64,000 nucleotides of DNA from Sipunculus nudus (Eukaryota; Annelida; Sipuncula; Golfingiida; Sipunculidae): contig CM049317.1 in the NCBI GenBank assembly GCA_026874595.1, positions 55,276,118-55,340,117 on the forward strand. The letters are read 5' to 3'. Below, piece after piece: positions 11,261 through 22,850 of the stretch; position 1 is the stretch's first letter; every line of letters begins with the position of its first letter. A program made the translations under genes and the position numbers. The notes beneath the pieces are model-generated. The model saw nothing but the letters and a program-made list of their open reading frames with translations, did not search any database and had not been told where the DNA came from.

Positions 11261-12162
11261 AATTTAAACTCCGTGTTTATTTTACACCCCCTATTCACAC
11301 CACGTAAACCGGGAAGTATTAGAAACATATTGCCGCTGTCAGAGCGCCATTCTGATCATATACAAATGACAGATTAGACTCACTGGACTGAATGAAAAAT
11401 AAGTGACTGGGCGTAGTTAGTACCTTGTACTTCAAATGACACCTATTATGTTTCTAGAATGATCGGTTGGTGTATGTGCCTCTCCGTGCGTATTTTTATT
11501 CACAGTGTATCTAAAACGAAGACTATGTAATATATACCTTTTATTTTCTCAGTGACATATTTTTAATGTTTAACAATTAAGTGCTCGAGTTTAAAAAAAA
11601 AGAGAACGTATTATATGTTTCCAGTATAGGTTAATTCCAAACCGGTTTAAGAAATTTAATATTTCATGACTAACCTAAGAAATGGAACAAAAGTCTGTAA
11701 TACTATAATTAATATATTTCATTTCCAATATATAAATAAAATTATCTGAATAGCAAGGGGGATGATTACATTGACAATCCCCCTTGTTAAAGAGTGTGTG
11801 TGTGTGTGTCTGTATAAATACCTCCGCCCTGATCTACCGAACCTGCAAATGTGGTCCTGAGGCTGTGTCCCTTTGAGCTTTTTAAATAATTTACGTTAGT
11901 GGTCTACCGTTCGGTCACCCGACTTACCTACGGTACCCTGGTTTCAGAAACAATGACACCCGTAAGACAGAGCCAAGGCGTAAGTAAAGTAGCGGCAAAG
12001 GTGGCAGATTATGGTAGGAAGCAGGCGCCATGTTATTTCTTTATAAGCGACATCTGGAGAGAGACTATATTGGAGTACTGGAAGGAAACAAAGGAAATAA
12101 GATATTAAGTACCAATTTTCGGTTTTCTAAACCTTGCAGTGCATTTAGAAATGTATCGATGA
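11261..12162. other. No recognised gene; one hairpin and a GT tract
   Basis: A 10-bp perfect inverted repeat, CAAGGGGGAT (11,754-11,763) and ATCCCCCTTG (11,777-11,786), encloses 13 bases. A (GT)n tract of about 16 bases follows near 11,795. Nothing else was recognised. Confidence 0.5.
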
Positions 12163-12509
12163 CAGGGGCGTCAATATAGGGTGGTCGGGGGTGGGGGTAT
12201 ACCATCCCCCCCCCCCAATTTTCAGGGAATTATATATATATATATATATATATATAGTAAATGAAATATAGATTTGAATAGAATATAGACAGCTCCATTT
12301 ATGAGTTTACTGTGAAATATTGTATTGAAATATATTTGAAATGTGAATAACTATATATATATATATATTTAAAATGTGTGTCATGCAGGCGCCAAAAAGG
12401 TATATAATATATATATATATGTGTGTGTATGTGGCTATGTCGGCGAGTCTACCCCTCCCCCCCCCCCCCCCCCCCCGCCCCACCCTGGAAGAAAAAATTG
12501 ACGCCACTG
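12163..12509. mobile_element. hAT-type MITE with 8-bp target duplication
   Basis: The left end is CAGGGGCGTCAATATAGG. The right end read on the minus strand is CAGTGGCGTCAATTTTTTC. The flanking octamers are ATCGATGA (12,155-12,162) and ATCGATTA (12,510-12,517), an 8-bp target duplication with one difference. The 8-bp duplication and CAG..CTG termini are the signature of the hAT superfamily. The interior is AT microsatellite plus C and G runs, including a C run of about 21 near 12,457, and there is no transposase. It must have been mobilised by an enzyme encoded elsewhere. Confidence 0.8.
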
Positions 12510-12662
12510 ATCGATTACTTCGAATTTAGCAATGGTGGGGCCGTAAACAAGTGGTCGTTACTTTGAGGTGATTGCTTAAACGAGGTGGTCGTTAGGTGAA
12601 GGTTTACTTTATATCATTTCATCAAAGCATTGTATAAAAACAGCTATTCGAAATACTAGTCA

Positions 12663-12860
12663 TAGGGGCGGATTCAGGGTATGGGAAAAGAGGGTTCCAA
12701 CCCAGGAGGACTAATGACAAAGCCTAAATAAAGTCCCCATGGAGTTCTTGAAAAAAAGGGGGGTCCTGGTCTGTAACCCTTAAAAAAGTTGCTGTGGCCC
12801 AAGGGGGGGGGGGGGGTCCGGTCCTAGTAGACTCCCCCCCCCCCCCCCCCCCCTTCTGCG
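12663..12860. mobile_element. hAT-like MITE, copy 2
   Basis: It starts TAGGGGCGGATTCAGGG and carries AGGAGGACTAATGACAAAGC, with GGGGTCCGGTC and a C run near the right end, where it decays to CTTCTGCGTCATCC. The order of landmarks matches copies at 6,052 and 31,163. G and C homopolymers of more than 12 bases (12,801-12,815 and 12,835-12,853) make exact lengths unreliable. No target duplication was seen. Confidence 0.6.
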
Positions 12861-13970
12861 TCATCCATTTCCAAACGGTTTATTCCCCATATATTGAAGA
12901 GATGATGCGGTCAAAGTACACTCACGGTCAACTTATGCAGCACTGTTTCCCCTAAACTTCCGGTGAAAATTAAATAAATGCCAACAAGGATATACCCAGT
13001 CAAAATTGCAGCAGTTCTGTCAACGCTTCTAGAGTTGTTGAAATTATTCGAAGACAGCCCCTCCCCAAACGGGTCCCGATAGAATATAAGGATATTTTGG
13101 CATACAAGTAGTATCACGCCGAACTGGTAGCGTTATAATCCTCAGGTCGGCAGTATACGTGTACAGTTTGAAATTCGCTGTGATTATCGTTTTAAAATTC
13201 TAGTACGTGACCTGACTAAATACTCGGTAATATGACCCCTGCTTGAGCTGTCGGTGACACGATATTAGAAAGATGATTACGTAAACACGACCGGCTGGTA
13301 ATTAGAGAATGATGTGAACTGTCGCTTAAAATCGTGAGAATGTTTGATGATGCGAAATTAAGAGCTGTCGGTTTGCAATGGCCATGTGCATAAAGACGGC
13401 CGGTCTATCAAATGTTATCATCCACACTCACACTTGCGCGCACTCAGTAAAGAATATTTTCTTCGATTTTATTTAAACACGGCTTTATGGTTAGCAATAA
13501 AGCAACTCTGTTTATATTCAGATATTACCGCGATGTACATCATAATACATGAAGTTTATTTTCGTATTTTGGACAAACACCACTTGTCCGAAAAGCCTAA
13601 ACGCAGAAGTCGGGGAATTATCACGTCGTTTCTCTATATTTCTATGAAAAGCTCCGAGGCATCTTTCCAGATGTTTAATGTAAGATTTGAATCATCAAAA
13701 TAAAGTTATGAACCCATCAGGCACTAATGCAATGTACACTCGATTGCCATGGCAATATTATTATTTAAAAAAATCCCGATTCAAGCTCGTCAGGGCTGGT
13801 TTCATATGTGAAATTCGGATTGTAATAAAGTGACAGAAATAACTTATGAAACAGAATGAATCTTATATATATTCATAAGTGTTGTGTGTAAACAGGTGTG
13901 TGTCTTGGCATCACTTGAATTCTGATCAGCAGTCGATATATGAGATAAATAATAATAATAAACAAGTGAC
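12861..13970. other. No recognised gene
   Basis: A 105-codon plus-strand frame (13,386-13,703) is the longest here. It has no recognisable domain and no supporting splice or promoter signals that I can see. No repeats were identified. Confidence 0.45.
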
Positions 13971-15304
13971 CCATGGGTCATGACGCTCAGCTGCCAAGCA
14001 TGACCTGTGACATCATGGGACGAGATTCACAACTTCAAGTCAAATTTTGAAGAACCAATTTGCCAATTTGTTGAAATTTTCTACGACAACAGAAATATAT
14101 ATCACCTATGTCTGGTTAAATCACAGTGAATTGATGGTCTGAGGAAAATGTATGATTGTTAAGGTATCCAGAACTATTCCCATAGCTTACTTGATACCTG
14201 TCAGTCTCAAAAGGAACACCACAAAGGGCAAATATAAGATCAAAATATATAGCAAAAAATCAAGGAAATCCATGCAAGAATTGTTGAGAAACAGGTGCTT
14301 CTGTATGAATTTGTATTCAATACAAGCCAACTGTACTGCACTTTCATAAATGATGATAATATTTATTAAGAAATATTTGACCCAATCCTTTGCAAGATTA
14401 CATTAATATATATTTGACTTCCTTCACTTTAACAGTTTTTGAGATAATATGATCAAAAGGAATTTAAAGATGGTTGCCTGGTGGCCATTTTGGACTTCTG
14501 ATAGGTCTGAAATCAGACAACAACCATTCTCTAAATCGGACCAAAAATTGAAGGTAAATTACTGAAACTGCACTGAAAAAAGGATTTCTAAGGTGGCTAA
14601 CTGGCAGACATAATGGATTTCTGACAAGTCTGACATTTGATATCACACATCCTCCAACAAGAGACCAAACTTGGGGCAAATTCTCCAAATGATATCACAG
14701 TAATGAATGTCCAAAACAATTCAAAAGGCATGTTCAGGCCCTCATATCAGATTTATAGATATGCAAATGTAAAAGTGTAGGTCCAATATTTTTTATTATC
14801 ACTCTACTTTTCAATGGGGTCAGCAGGGTTGGTAAACTGCAAAACCTGAAAGAATAGAAATGCAGAAAGCATGGCTAAGAATCTTGTAATAAAATAAAGC
14901 CATCCTAAATCAAGTACACATCCACATATTATGAGAACAAACACTTGCTTTTATATGTGGTGATTTATATAAAAATATTCAGATATCTAGGAAACGAAGT
15001 TTATTGCTATGATTCCATAAAATAAAATGCAAAATGTTCCCATCATCTTATAAATCAGTAGCTAAACCTTAATACTATACTCTCATAGTGTTAATTCCTG
15101 GCTGAAGTATTCCAACAACAGTGTTTTGTTATGCAGTAACGAGGTACTTATCACTCAGCCTTATCACTTAATAACCTGATACAAAAGGGAGTCATATGTC
15201 ACCAGTGTCACTCACAATTACAGCCACACGGTGAGATGTACCAGCTGGAGTGCAAGCTTATATATACAACAAAAATATAGATGGTCTACAAAATAAGTTG
15301 ACCT

Positions 15305-16130
15305 GACCTATGACCTTGGCCTTTTGCCCTCATATCAACTGGATTCTTTCTAAATGATGGGTAACTACTAACCAATTACATCTGGCCGGGTGTAATTACT
15401 TGGCAACCAATGAATGAATAACTTAGACCTGCAACCTTTAACCTCCTGACCAGATGACCTCAAAATCAATTAGTTTTTTCTTCATGCAAAAAGACCCATA
15501 AATATGAAGTTTGAATCACATTCAGTGATACAAAGATGTGGCATATGTGAAAGACTGAAGGTTTGGGTTGAAAAGTTTCACTTGAAATATGTTCACAAGC
15601 ATTTAGAACAATATTGTGACCTTGACCTTTGACCTTTTGAACTCAACATCAATAGGCTCCTTCCCCTATAGGTAGGTAAGCCATATATGACAGATGGAAA
15701 GTATAGATTAAAAAGTTTGCCTGAAAATGACTCCACGCAAGAAGAGGGTGCTGTGAACTTGACCTTTGACCTCAAAATCAACAGGTCTTTTCCCCTGTTG
15801 GCAGAGAAGCGATATCAGTGCTGAAAGGTTTGGAATGAAAGGTCTAGCTTGAAATGTGTCCACAACCTTTTCAAAGAAGTGGATCCTGTGACCCTGACCT
15901 ATGACCTTGTGACCTCAACATCTATAGGATTATTCTCCCACTTAGTGGGTGAGCTATATGTGAAAGATCAAAGAATTGGGATAAAAGGTTTGGCTTAAAA
16001 TGCATCCACCGGCTTTTCAAGGAAGTTGGTACTGTGATCTTGACCTTTGACCTTGTGACCTCAAAATAATTATGGTTCTTCCCATTTTGGTACTGGAGCT
16101 GTATGTGAAAGATGGAAGGTTTGGGATGAA
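15305..16130. repeat. Degenerate tandem of about 140 bp with TGACCTTTGACC motifs
   Basis: Motif starts near 15,617, 15,756, 15,890 and 16,034 give spacings of 134-144 bases, with more decayed copies at 15,305 and 15,425. Each is followed by CTCAAAATCAAT or CTCAACATC and then TCTTCCC or CTTCCCC, the same order as in the 289-bp array at the left edge. This appears to be an older, monomeric relative of that dimeric repeat, here inside a larger interspersed element. Confidence 0.75.
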
Positions 16131-16300
16131 AATTTTGGCTAAAAGAATTATTTCTGGGGGGTGCAAACACACCCCATAACTTCGAGAATATAGGTCGCAG
16201 TGACCTAATTTCAGGTTTGCAAGGAGATCTTTTTAGAACCTTTAAGACTGCATAGGGTTCATGGCCCTAGCCCCTACGGTTACGATTTGTGCCCTGCTAA

Positions 16301-16352
16301 CGGACGGACGGCCGGCCGGACGGCCGGACGGACAGACGGAAGGACGACGGAC
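16301..16352. repeat. GGAC-rich simple repeat
   Basis: About 50 bases of CGGACGGACGG and CCGGCCGGACGG variants near the right end of the composite element. The GC content is far above the surroundings. Confidence 0.85.
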
Positions 16353-16403
16353 AAAGACCCATCGCTATAGCCCAGCATGACTGAAAGTCAGCTGAGCTAA
16401 AAA

Positions 16404-17602
16404 TGAAATAAAATGTATGATTTTCAGCGAACTGTTAGTTAAAATATACGTTAATACTCGCATTAAATAAAATCTTCAAATAAAAATAAATTCTAACTGA
16501 CTTTTAATTTACGTTAAAACTGTTGTTAAGTTATATTTATATAAAAAGTGTTTTCTCAGAGAAGAAACACCTCTGAACAAGAAACACCTATGATTACGCG
16601 GCTAATGAAAAATTTCCCCCAAAAAATTGACAAGCGTTACATATGGAACTTTTACACTTATGAGAAAATGAATAAAAGAAGTGAAATACCTTTATTTGGC
16701 ATCGGCAAAAAGAAAAAGGTGATTCAGCTCGGTTAGGCTACTGCTTGTTATAACACAGATCTGTTTTATATAAAATAAAATACATCTGGAACGTAAACCA
16801 AGTTACTAGTATTCCGTGTAGAAGGACGGTACCTATGCTAGCAGGTTATAATGGCGAAGGATACCAGTCTGTTCTTGTGCAGCCTTCGTGACAATTAAAG
16901 CGCAAGAACTGGCTTTTTAATGGCTTTTGATTTTATTCCTTTTCTTTACTCAACCTCTGCACAAACACATTTTAATAAAGATCATGTGTTTTTTAAATAT
17001 GCGGTTAATATGGGAGTGTAACATTACACTGTGAGCCTATTTAATTGTGCTCCTTGGAATGGAATCATAAGACGCAATCTGCAGGTCATAAAAACTCCCG
17101 AAATTTATTGAAAAAAAGTTGTAAGTGGTATTAGGCGGTACCTTGGCCAGATAAAATTCAATAAATTGCTTTTTGTACTGGGGAATGGGCAAAACGTAAA
17201 TATCTACCTTATAAAAATCCATAAAACATGAGATTAGCGAGGCAGAATCGATGTGCCTATCCAAATCGATATATACACGCGGTGGCAGTGATAATTTTCA
17301 GGAAATATAAGTATTAATAACTCATCAACAGGTGAGTGAACAAAAACTGTAAAAAGTAAAAAGTTCTGAAGTACGGCATCGATTCTTGAAATAAGTGTAA
17401 CGTGCGGTTATCAATAATTATAGGTTGATAATATAAAACTACTTGATAGATCCGTTTAACTCTTTTTGTTTGGTATTATCTTAAGTAAAAAACATACAAT
17501 TATGCGCAGAAATTTGCTAGGCTTGACATGTGCCTGGCGTTCTGATTCGTGTTGGGCGCAAGCCCCGTGCGTTGCTCTGGGAACCGCACTTGTTGAACCC
17601 TG
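16404..17602. other. No recognised gene
   Basis: AT-rich with short unrelated frames. Nothing was recognised. Confidence 0.45.
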
Positions 17603-17608
17603 GCTTAC

Positions 17609-17755
17609 CAGCCGATTGTGAAGATAGCGTGTTCGTTGTAGTCTAAAAGGTTCGAGTTTTTTCTTTAGAATGTTCCGGACTAGAAGCTTCTGGGCTTTGT
17701 CTGCGTAACAAGAGTTTGTGCTCTTCACTATATCGTGATCTGTTATAATTAGGTT
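17609..17755 (-). pseudogene. Possible exon fragment with a CARD-like sequence
   Basis: On the minus strand a 147-base open segment is bounded by an AG (17,757-17,756) that could be a splice acceptor and by GTAAGC (17,608-17,603), a good donor. It encodes 49 codons beginning NLIITDHDIV and continuing with DKAQKLL then NILKKK. The order (acidic turn after a hydrophobic ITD, then a basic helix with KLL and ILKK) resembles the middle helices of caspase-recruitment (CARD) domains. The last third does not fit well, and flanking exons were not found. A diverged copy lies at 24,840-24,917 with LLWNLITTDQVVV. Seen: shared codons and splice-like borders. Inferred: death-fold ancestry. It could equally be an unrelated dispersed repeat. 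Confidence 0.3.
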
Positions 17756-17958
17756 CTGTAACAACATTTATTTTCATATTGCGCTGCATCGCCAAGTAAC
17801 AGACCTTTTCCATAAGTATGTCGAACTTTACAGTTGTCTCGAGGATGCTGGTTCTTCACATCGGGTTTTGTTAATTTATGAAAGGAGACACTTGCCTCGG
17901 GGATAGACAGAACCCCATCTCTGATGATTAGACAGGATTCATTTGCTTTCGTCATTTC

Positions 17959-17960
<2 letters not shown>

Positions 17961-18020
<60 letters not shown>
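17961..18020. repeat. (TA)n microsatellite
   Basis: Sixty bases of pure AT dinucleotide. Confidence 0.95.
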
Positions 18021-18022
<2 letters not shown>

Positions 18023-19794
18023 ATTAATCTCTATAGTTGTTCAACGGACCCGAATTGTTTGTGTCAATCGTCGCTGAAAGAGGTCGCTAGTGTGGTGCAA
18101 AAGGTTTATTAAAGCTGAAGGAAAACTTTTGTTTTACCTAGCTCCTTTCAATAATCCTGCATGTGCTACGATAAATTTCATCAAAGAAAGATTTAATTTC
18201 GACCTTCTTCTTAGATTATATGTGGGAAGGACCTTCCACCAGGCCGCACATGGTTAAGAACATATTAGGAACACATTATTATGATTCAAATATTAAATTT
18301 ATTATTAAATTAAACGAATGAGGAACATAGGTCGATAATTTTTAGATTCACTTTAAATACAAGTTTTATTAGTTTTTATTCATTATAAATTTAAATCGAA
18401 AGTATATATACATTGTATATATACATTTAATATGTATTAATTAGGATTGTGTAATCTATGACCAAGGAACAATAATAAGCTACTCATAACAATAACATCT
18501 TGTCACACTTACTCCTGGGCATTTCACTTCAAGATAGCCAAGCTCAACTTCAGTGAGAAGACACTAGTATATGTTAAATTTAATTAAACAAAATGCCAAT
18601 TACGTTGAGTTTGATTCAGCTGCGCAGTTTCACTTTTTTTGTTTAAAAACGTTTGTAATAGCCGAAAGGTCAGGGAAGTTGTCAGGTTTTCTACACGTAG
18701 TTGTTTTGCTCAACGATTCTACAAAACTGCAATGTAACCACTGCACAAAACTACAAATTACCGACACAGAATTTTACGTGCCACTATTTCGTCTGTTACC
18801 GCCACTAGGTATAGTCGTTTCGCTTTGTTTAACCTCTGCTGCTTACACTTAGGGGCCCTAATTCACTGTCAGTTGAGGAAACCGTCCAAGTTTAATTGAT
18901 AGATATCTGTTCTTTAACCCACCAAAGTGTTATATAATGGAAAGTCTGATGATTCTACAGCCAGCTGTTTGAACAACTTTTGGCGTTTCTTATGAGTCTT
19001 TGGGTCCTGTCCACCTCTTGAATATCTTCCTTCCTTCCATTTCCTCCTCAGTTTCTACCTATGCCGAATAGCATCATAGGATTGGTCGATTGCCATCATT
19101 ACCATGTACTTTTAAATGTGGTTACCATTTATAGAAACTTCCGTATTTTATATGGGTAGAAAAAATAACAGTTTCGTTCTCAAGTCCATCAGAATCATTG
19201 CCTGATTTTGAAATTAGTCGTGAGACTTTCTTGGACACAATGCCCATTTAGCATCATTTTGACGTGTATGCATGGGTGACCGCCCCTCCGGCCTTCATAT
19301 TGACATTTAATTGTGTTTCTTTGTTAAGGTTTGAGCTTATCCAAGTTAAATGTATATTTTTTGCTGTTAACCATGACTTTCCCGTACCTGCAAATTATGT
19401 TATTTGATTCAGCTTTTCAGGTGAGTATCGCTGATGTCAATGTCGTACAGAAACACTATGAATGCATGGCGATGAATGTTTCCAAAGTATAATTAATTGC
19501 TAATGCCTCGTTCCCCTATCCGCACTCACAGCCTAAGAAGCCATCCTTTGCAGCCAAAGTGGATTCCTCTCCTGAAACACTTACTATTATTTAGGTGATT
19601 GCAAAATCAAGACGGGTCATATAATATATTCTAGATACCCAAATAGGTAATATTTGAATTTGCATACATTATATATCATAAATCCTGATGAACATTTTGA
19701 TTAGATTGTCTGTATTGTCTTATCATCTTGTTCATTATCTGAAAGCCTTGAATACATCATTTCCTGAAAATGTTAGTGTTAATTGATATACTGT
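18021..19794. other. No recognised gene
   Basis: A 93-codon plus-strand frame at 18,571-18,852 has no recognisable domain. No repeat or RNA gene was identified. Confidence 0.45.
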
Positions 19795-19827
19795 GTTACG
19801 AAGACAAATTTATCAGGGGAAAATTCT

Positions 19828-19900
19828 GGGCCGATCCCGGAGTCGAACCCATAACGGTGGCGTACAAGTCCGGCGTCCCAACCGCTTCGCTAGAAAAGCA
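19828..19900 (-). repeat. tRNA-like segment 1
   Basis: On the minus strand, TAGCGAAGCGG (19,892-19,882) fits the A-box consensus TRGYNNARNGG. GGTTCGACTCC (19,849-19,839) is a perfect B box (GGTTCGANTCC). Length (73) and box spacing are those of a tRNA, but the acceptor and anticodon stems do not pair properly, so it is a tRNA-derived pseudogene or SINE head. CTTGT occupies the anticodon-loop region, and the parent isoacceptor is uncertain. Confidence 0.65.
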
Positions 19901-20102
19901 AGATTTACTAGCGAGACTGTTCGGTCCGCTTTTATGTCACCCCGTAACACACCCCCTCTAAAGAGCGTTTTGCTATCAGAACAAGACCAATTATCCCAGG
20001 AGTCACACTTTAGTGAGCTTGCTCCCTGGGTCTCAAAGTTAACTGTCACGTTAGAGGAACCCCCATTTTGTTACGAAGATAAATTGTTGAGGGGAAAATT
20101 CT

Positions 20103-20175
20103 GGGCCGATCCCGGAGTCGAACCCATAACGGTTGCGCACAAGTCCGGCGTACCACCCGCTTCGCTAGAAAAGCA
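20103..20175 (-). repeat. tRNA-like segment 2
   Basis: Same arrangement as segment 1, exactly 275 bases on, with perfect A-box and B-box matches on the minus strand. It differs mainly in the anticodon-arm region (CTTGTGCGC in place of CTTGTACGC). Confidence 0.65.
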
Positions 20176-20377
20176 AGCTTCACTAGCGAGACAGTTCGGT
20201 CCGCTTTTATGTCACCCCGTAACACACCCCCTCTCAAGAGCGTTCTGCTATCAGAACAAGACCAATTATCCCAGGAGTCACACTTTAATGAGCTTATTCC
20301 CCGGGCCACAAAGTTAACTGTCACGTTAGACGAGCCCCCATTTTGTTACGAAGATAAATTGTTTAGGGGAAAATTCT

Positions 20378-20450
20378 GGGCCGATCCCGGAGTCGAACCC
20401 ATAACGGTGGTGCACAAGTCCGGCGTACCACCCGCTTCGCCAGAAAAGCA
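20378..20450 (-). repeat. tRNA-like segment 3
   Basis: Third copy. The A box is TGGCGAAGCGG, which is closer to the tRNA consensus than in copies 1 and 2, and the B box is intact. The unit is truncated shortly after. Confidence 0.65.
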
Positions 20451-20471
20451 AGCTTCATCCCGTAACAATAT

Positions 20472-20503
20472 TTATATATATATATATAACACTATATATA
20501 TAC

Positions 20504-20582
<79 letters not shown>
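20472..20582. repeat. Long (TA)n microsatellite
   Basis: About 110 bases of TA with a few interruptions near its start. It adjoins the truncated third 275-bp unit. Confidence 0.95.
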
Positions 20583-20586
<4 letters not shown>

Positions 20587-22637
20587 CAGTTAACCTATTT
20601 TTAGCTGATTTGGAATATATTTTTTTCAACTTTAGATAAGTTAGAGGACAAGGTTTATATGTTTCGTGAGCATTTCAATCAAATGAACTGGTAAGACCCA
20701 AAAAGTACGCAATCATAGCGCAGATTTTTTTTTTAAATTACAGTTCTTTAACTTGCTCACTTTAACACTCACTCCACGTTTCCGGATGATGCCGCTTCAA
20801 TATGAAACACTCCATCATTAATGATACTTTAAAAAAACACCTACTTTTGTACGATTTAAAACGGTTCAATTTATGTTAACAATAAAGTAGGAACATGTAA
20901 CCGTTATTATGTTTTAATACCAGAAACGAAGACTTCACAGATACGCTAGTAGCGGTAAGAATTTAACGCTTAGTTGATCCCCCGGGCTTGCGTAACTCTA
21001 AAACTTAAGGCGTGTGCATCTCAGTAACAGCGGCTCATTTTGGGTTATTTACCCTTCCCTCCCACCCTGGAACACGGTATTTTGTGAGGGTTATTCTGGA
21101 TATTATATATGTTTATATTGTGATCACTGTATTATTGCTGGTGTTATTTTATGTTTATTGTATTGCATCAAACTGCTTCGAATAGATCAGTTTGTATATT
21201 TTGTTCACAATAAACCAAGTACCCACAGGGTACGTTTTATCTTTCAATAAGGACGAATTCTAACTTTATCGGTTTCAAAGACGTTTGGCTATGTAGTGTG
21301 GAAGTTCTAAAGTGATTTTTGCTGTGAAAAAAAGAAGAGTGATCATACACATATTTTGTAAGTCAACCTACAGAAAAAAAGGGAAAAATCGGTTGTCACG
21401 TTCACGAGACATTCCTTGTCCTTTGTAGCATTGATTTTCGTCATGGGGAAAAAAATAGAAAAAAAATCAGTGGGTGTCCTATCACCCTGGTGAGCTTATC
21501 CTTTTTTGCTTTTTTTTTTTTGCAAAAAAATGTTCCGAACTATTGCCTTGTACAGTAGGATATTTTTTAGGTAAATGATATACCACTTGGTTAAAATGAT
21601 GAGCTGTCAAAAATCGATGATAAAAAGAGGAGAAATGGTAGGCGGTATAGGAGGACAAATATAAAATATCCACATTTTGTTTTTTTTTAATAATTCTCTT
21701 ACTTTGTTAGACAGTCACGGAATAATAAACGGTGCATATGAAAATGATACCGGAAATAAGGATATTACCTAAATGGATATGACATGAGATTTGAATTATT
21801 TTAGAGACTCTCTTCTGAATTTTCTTCGTCAGTTTTTTTTTCACCTGTTGTAATGCATAAAATGTATAGCATCATGCGCCAAATGTCGCTCCCTATATAA
21901 AGCCATTAAAATATATAGGTCTTTGGAAATAAGTGTAAAAATTAATAACGATGATGATTTAAGGTTAATACATCGTTAAAATGTTCAGTGGCTAAATATG
22001 AATGACTGTATTTCGTGATAAGCAAGCGGAGGGTAATACATCAACAACCATGAATTATGTTTAAGGTATCCAGGATGTCATAATTTATCTATCAATCCAA
22101 TTTCCGAGTTTTCCGTTAAGCAATGGTGTTTTTATTAATTATGAGTCGCTCATATACTACACTCTTCTTCCAGATCGACCAAAACTAATTCTTTACAACA
22201 GAAATCATGATGACCATTAATTCTTGAGTAGCTGCACGTAAGATAGAGATTGATTAAGGGCTGCCATGAAATTGTATTTCCATAAACTCAAGTGTACAGT
22301 AATCGGTAGTAGAGGCTTGTTTCCCATCAGTATTTTGAGAATCTGCATATTAGAATATAAAACTAACTACTAGTTAAGATAAACATTATATTATCTTATC
22401 TTAACATCCATCCCTTTAATAAAACCTATTGCTTTGTTAAAAAAAATGAGCAGACTGCCTAGTCACAGCAATTTCCCCTGATAACTGAGGATATGTTCTT
22501 TATCAATATTTTAATAAAAAATATTTTGTGGGTGGGCTAGCGTAGGTCCAAAACTATTGATTTCCCTTCCCCCCCCCTTTTTGTTTCTTCTTTTTTTTCT
22601 CTTTCTACAGTCAGTGTTTGTGCGACACCTTCATTGT
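20583..22637. other. No recognised gene
   Basis: Short frames only. Poly-A and poly-T runs occur at 21,365-21,545. Nothing else was recognised. Confidence 0.45.
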
Positions 22638-22850
22638 TGCTGATTTTCAAAGCTGACCTATCGGCACACAATTAGTTATAGGTGCAGATTTGAACTGATA
22701 TTTGTTGACCTTGACCTAATTTCCAAGTTCATATCCTCTATAGCCGATTCCCCATTGCCGCTCAGTCTTGGAGAGGGAGGTTCCCAGTGAACGTTCGGCG
22801 GTTGTAAACATATATTTTGTTGAAAGGTATGTAGTTGCACAAAGCTCTTT
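22638..22850 (+). repeat. Diverged dispersed repeat, copy 2
   Basis: Homologous in block order to 9,995-10,260 (TGATTTTCAAAGCT, TTGACCTTGACC, TTCCCAGTGAACG, TTCGGCGGTTG). Identity is low, so insertion was old. Boundaries are approximate. Confidence 0.5.

Larger units (their letters stand above)
13971..16403. mobile_element. 2.4-kb composite interspersed repeat
   Basis: The left end AACAAGTGACCCATGGGTC leads into GCTCAGCTG. The right end reads CAGCTGAGCTAAAAA, so CTCAGCTG and CAGCTGAG form short inverted ends. From memory, this start and finish resemble an abundant bivalve repeat class (AACAAGRGGCCC at one end, GGTGAGCTAAAAA at the other). The interior has a self-similar part (14,470-14,700: two segments with GTGGC, CTGGTGGCC or CTGGCAGAC, and GATTTCTGA-like text), the TGACCTTTGACC tandem at 15,305-16,130 and a GGAC-rich tract. 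No reverse transcriptase or transposase frame is present. Boundaries are inferred from the ends only. Confidence 0.55.
19795..20469. repeat. 275-bp tandem triplication with tRNA-like segments
   Basis: GTTACGAAGA starts at 19,795, 20,070 and 20,345, an exact 275-bp period. The first two units are complete and nearly identical. The third is cut short at about 20,458 and closes with CCCGTAACA. Within each unit, a core of about 160 bases is bounded by TGTTACG and CGTAACA, which are inverted copies of one another. The core contains a tRNA-like sequence on the minus strand. The rest of the unit (CACCCCCTCT to GAACCCCCATTT) is unrelated to a tRNA. A long frame of 174 codons crosses two units only because the repeat lacks stops in one frame. 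A (TA)n tract follows immediately. Confidence 0.9.

Noticed and set aside
19793..20317. 174-codon plus-strand frame
   Set aside because: It crosses two 275-bp units containing antisense tRNA-like sequence. 275 is not a multiple of three, and no domain is seen.
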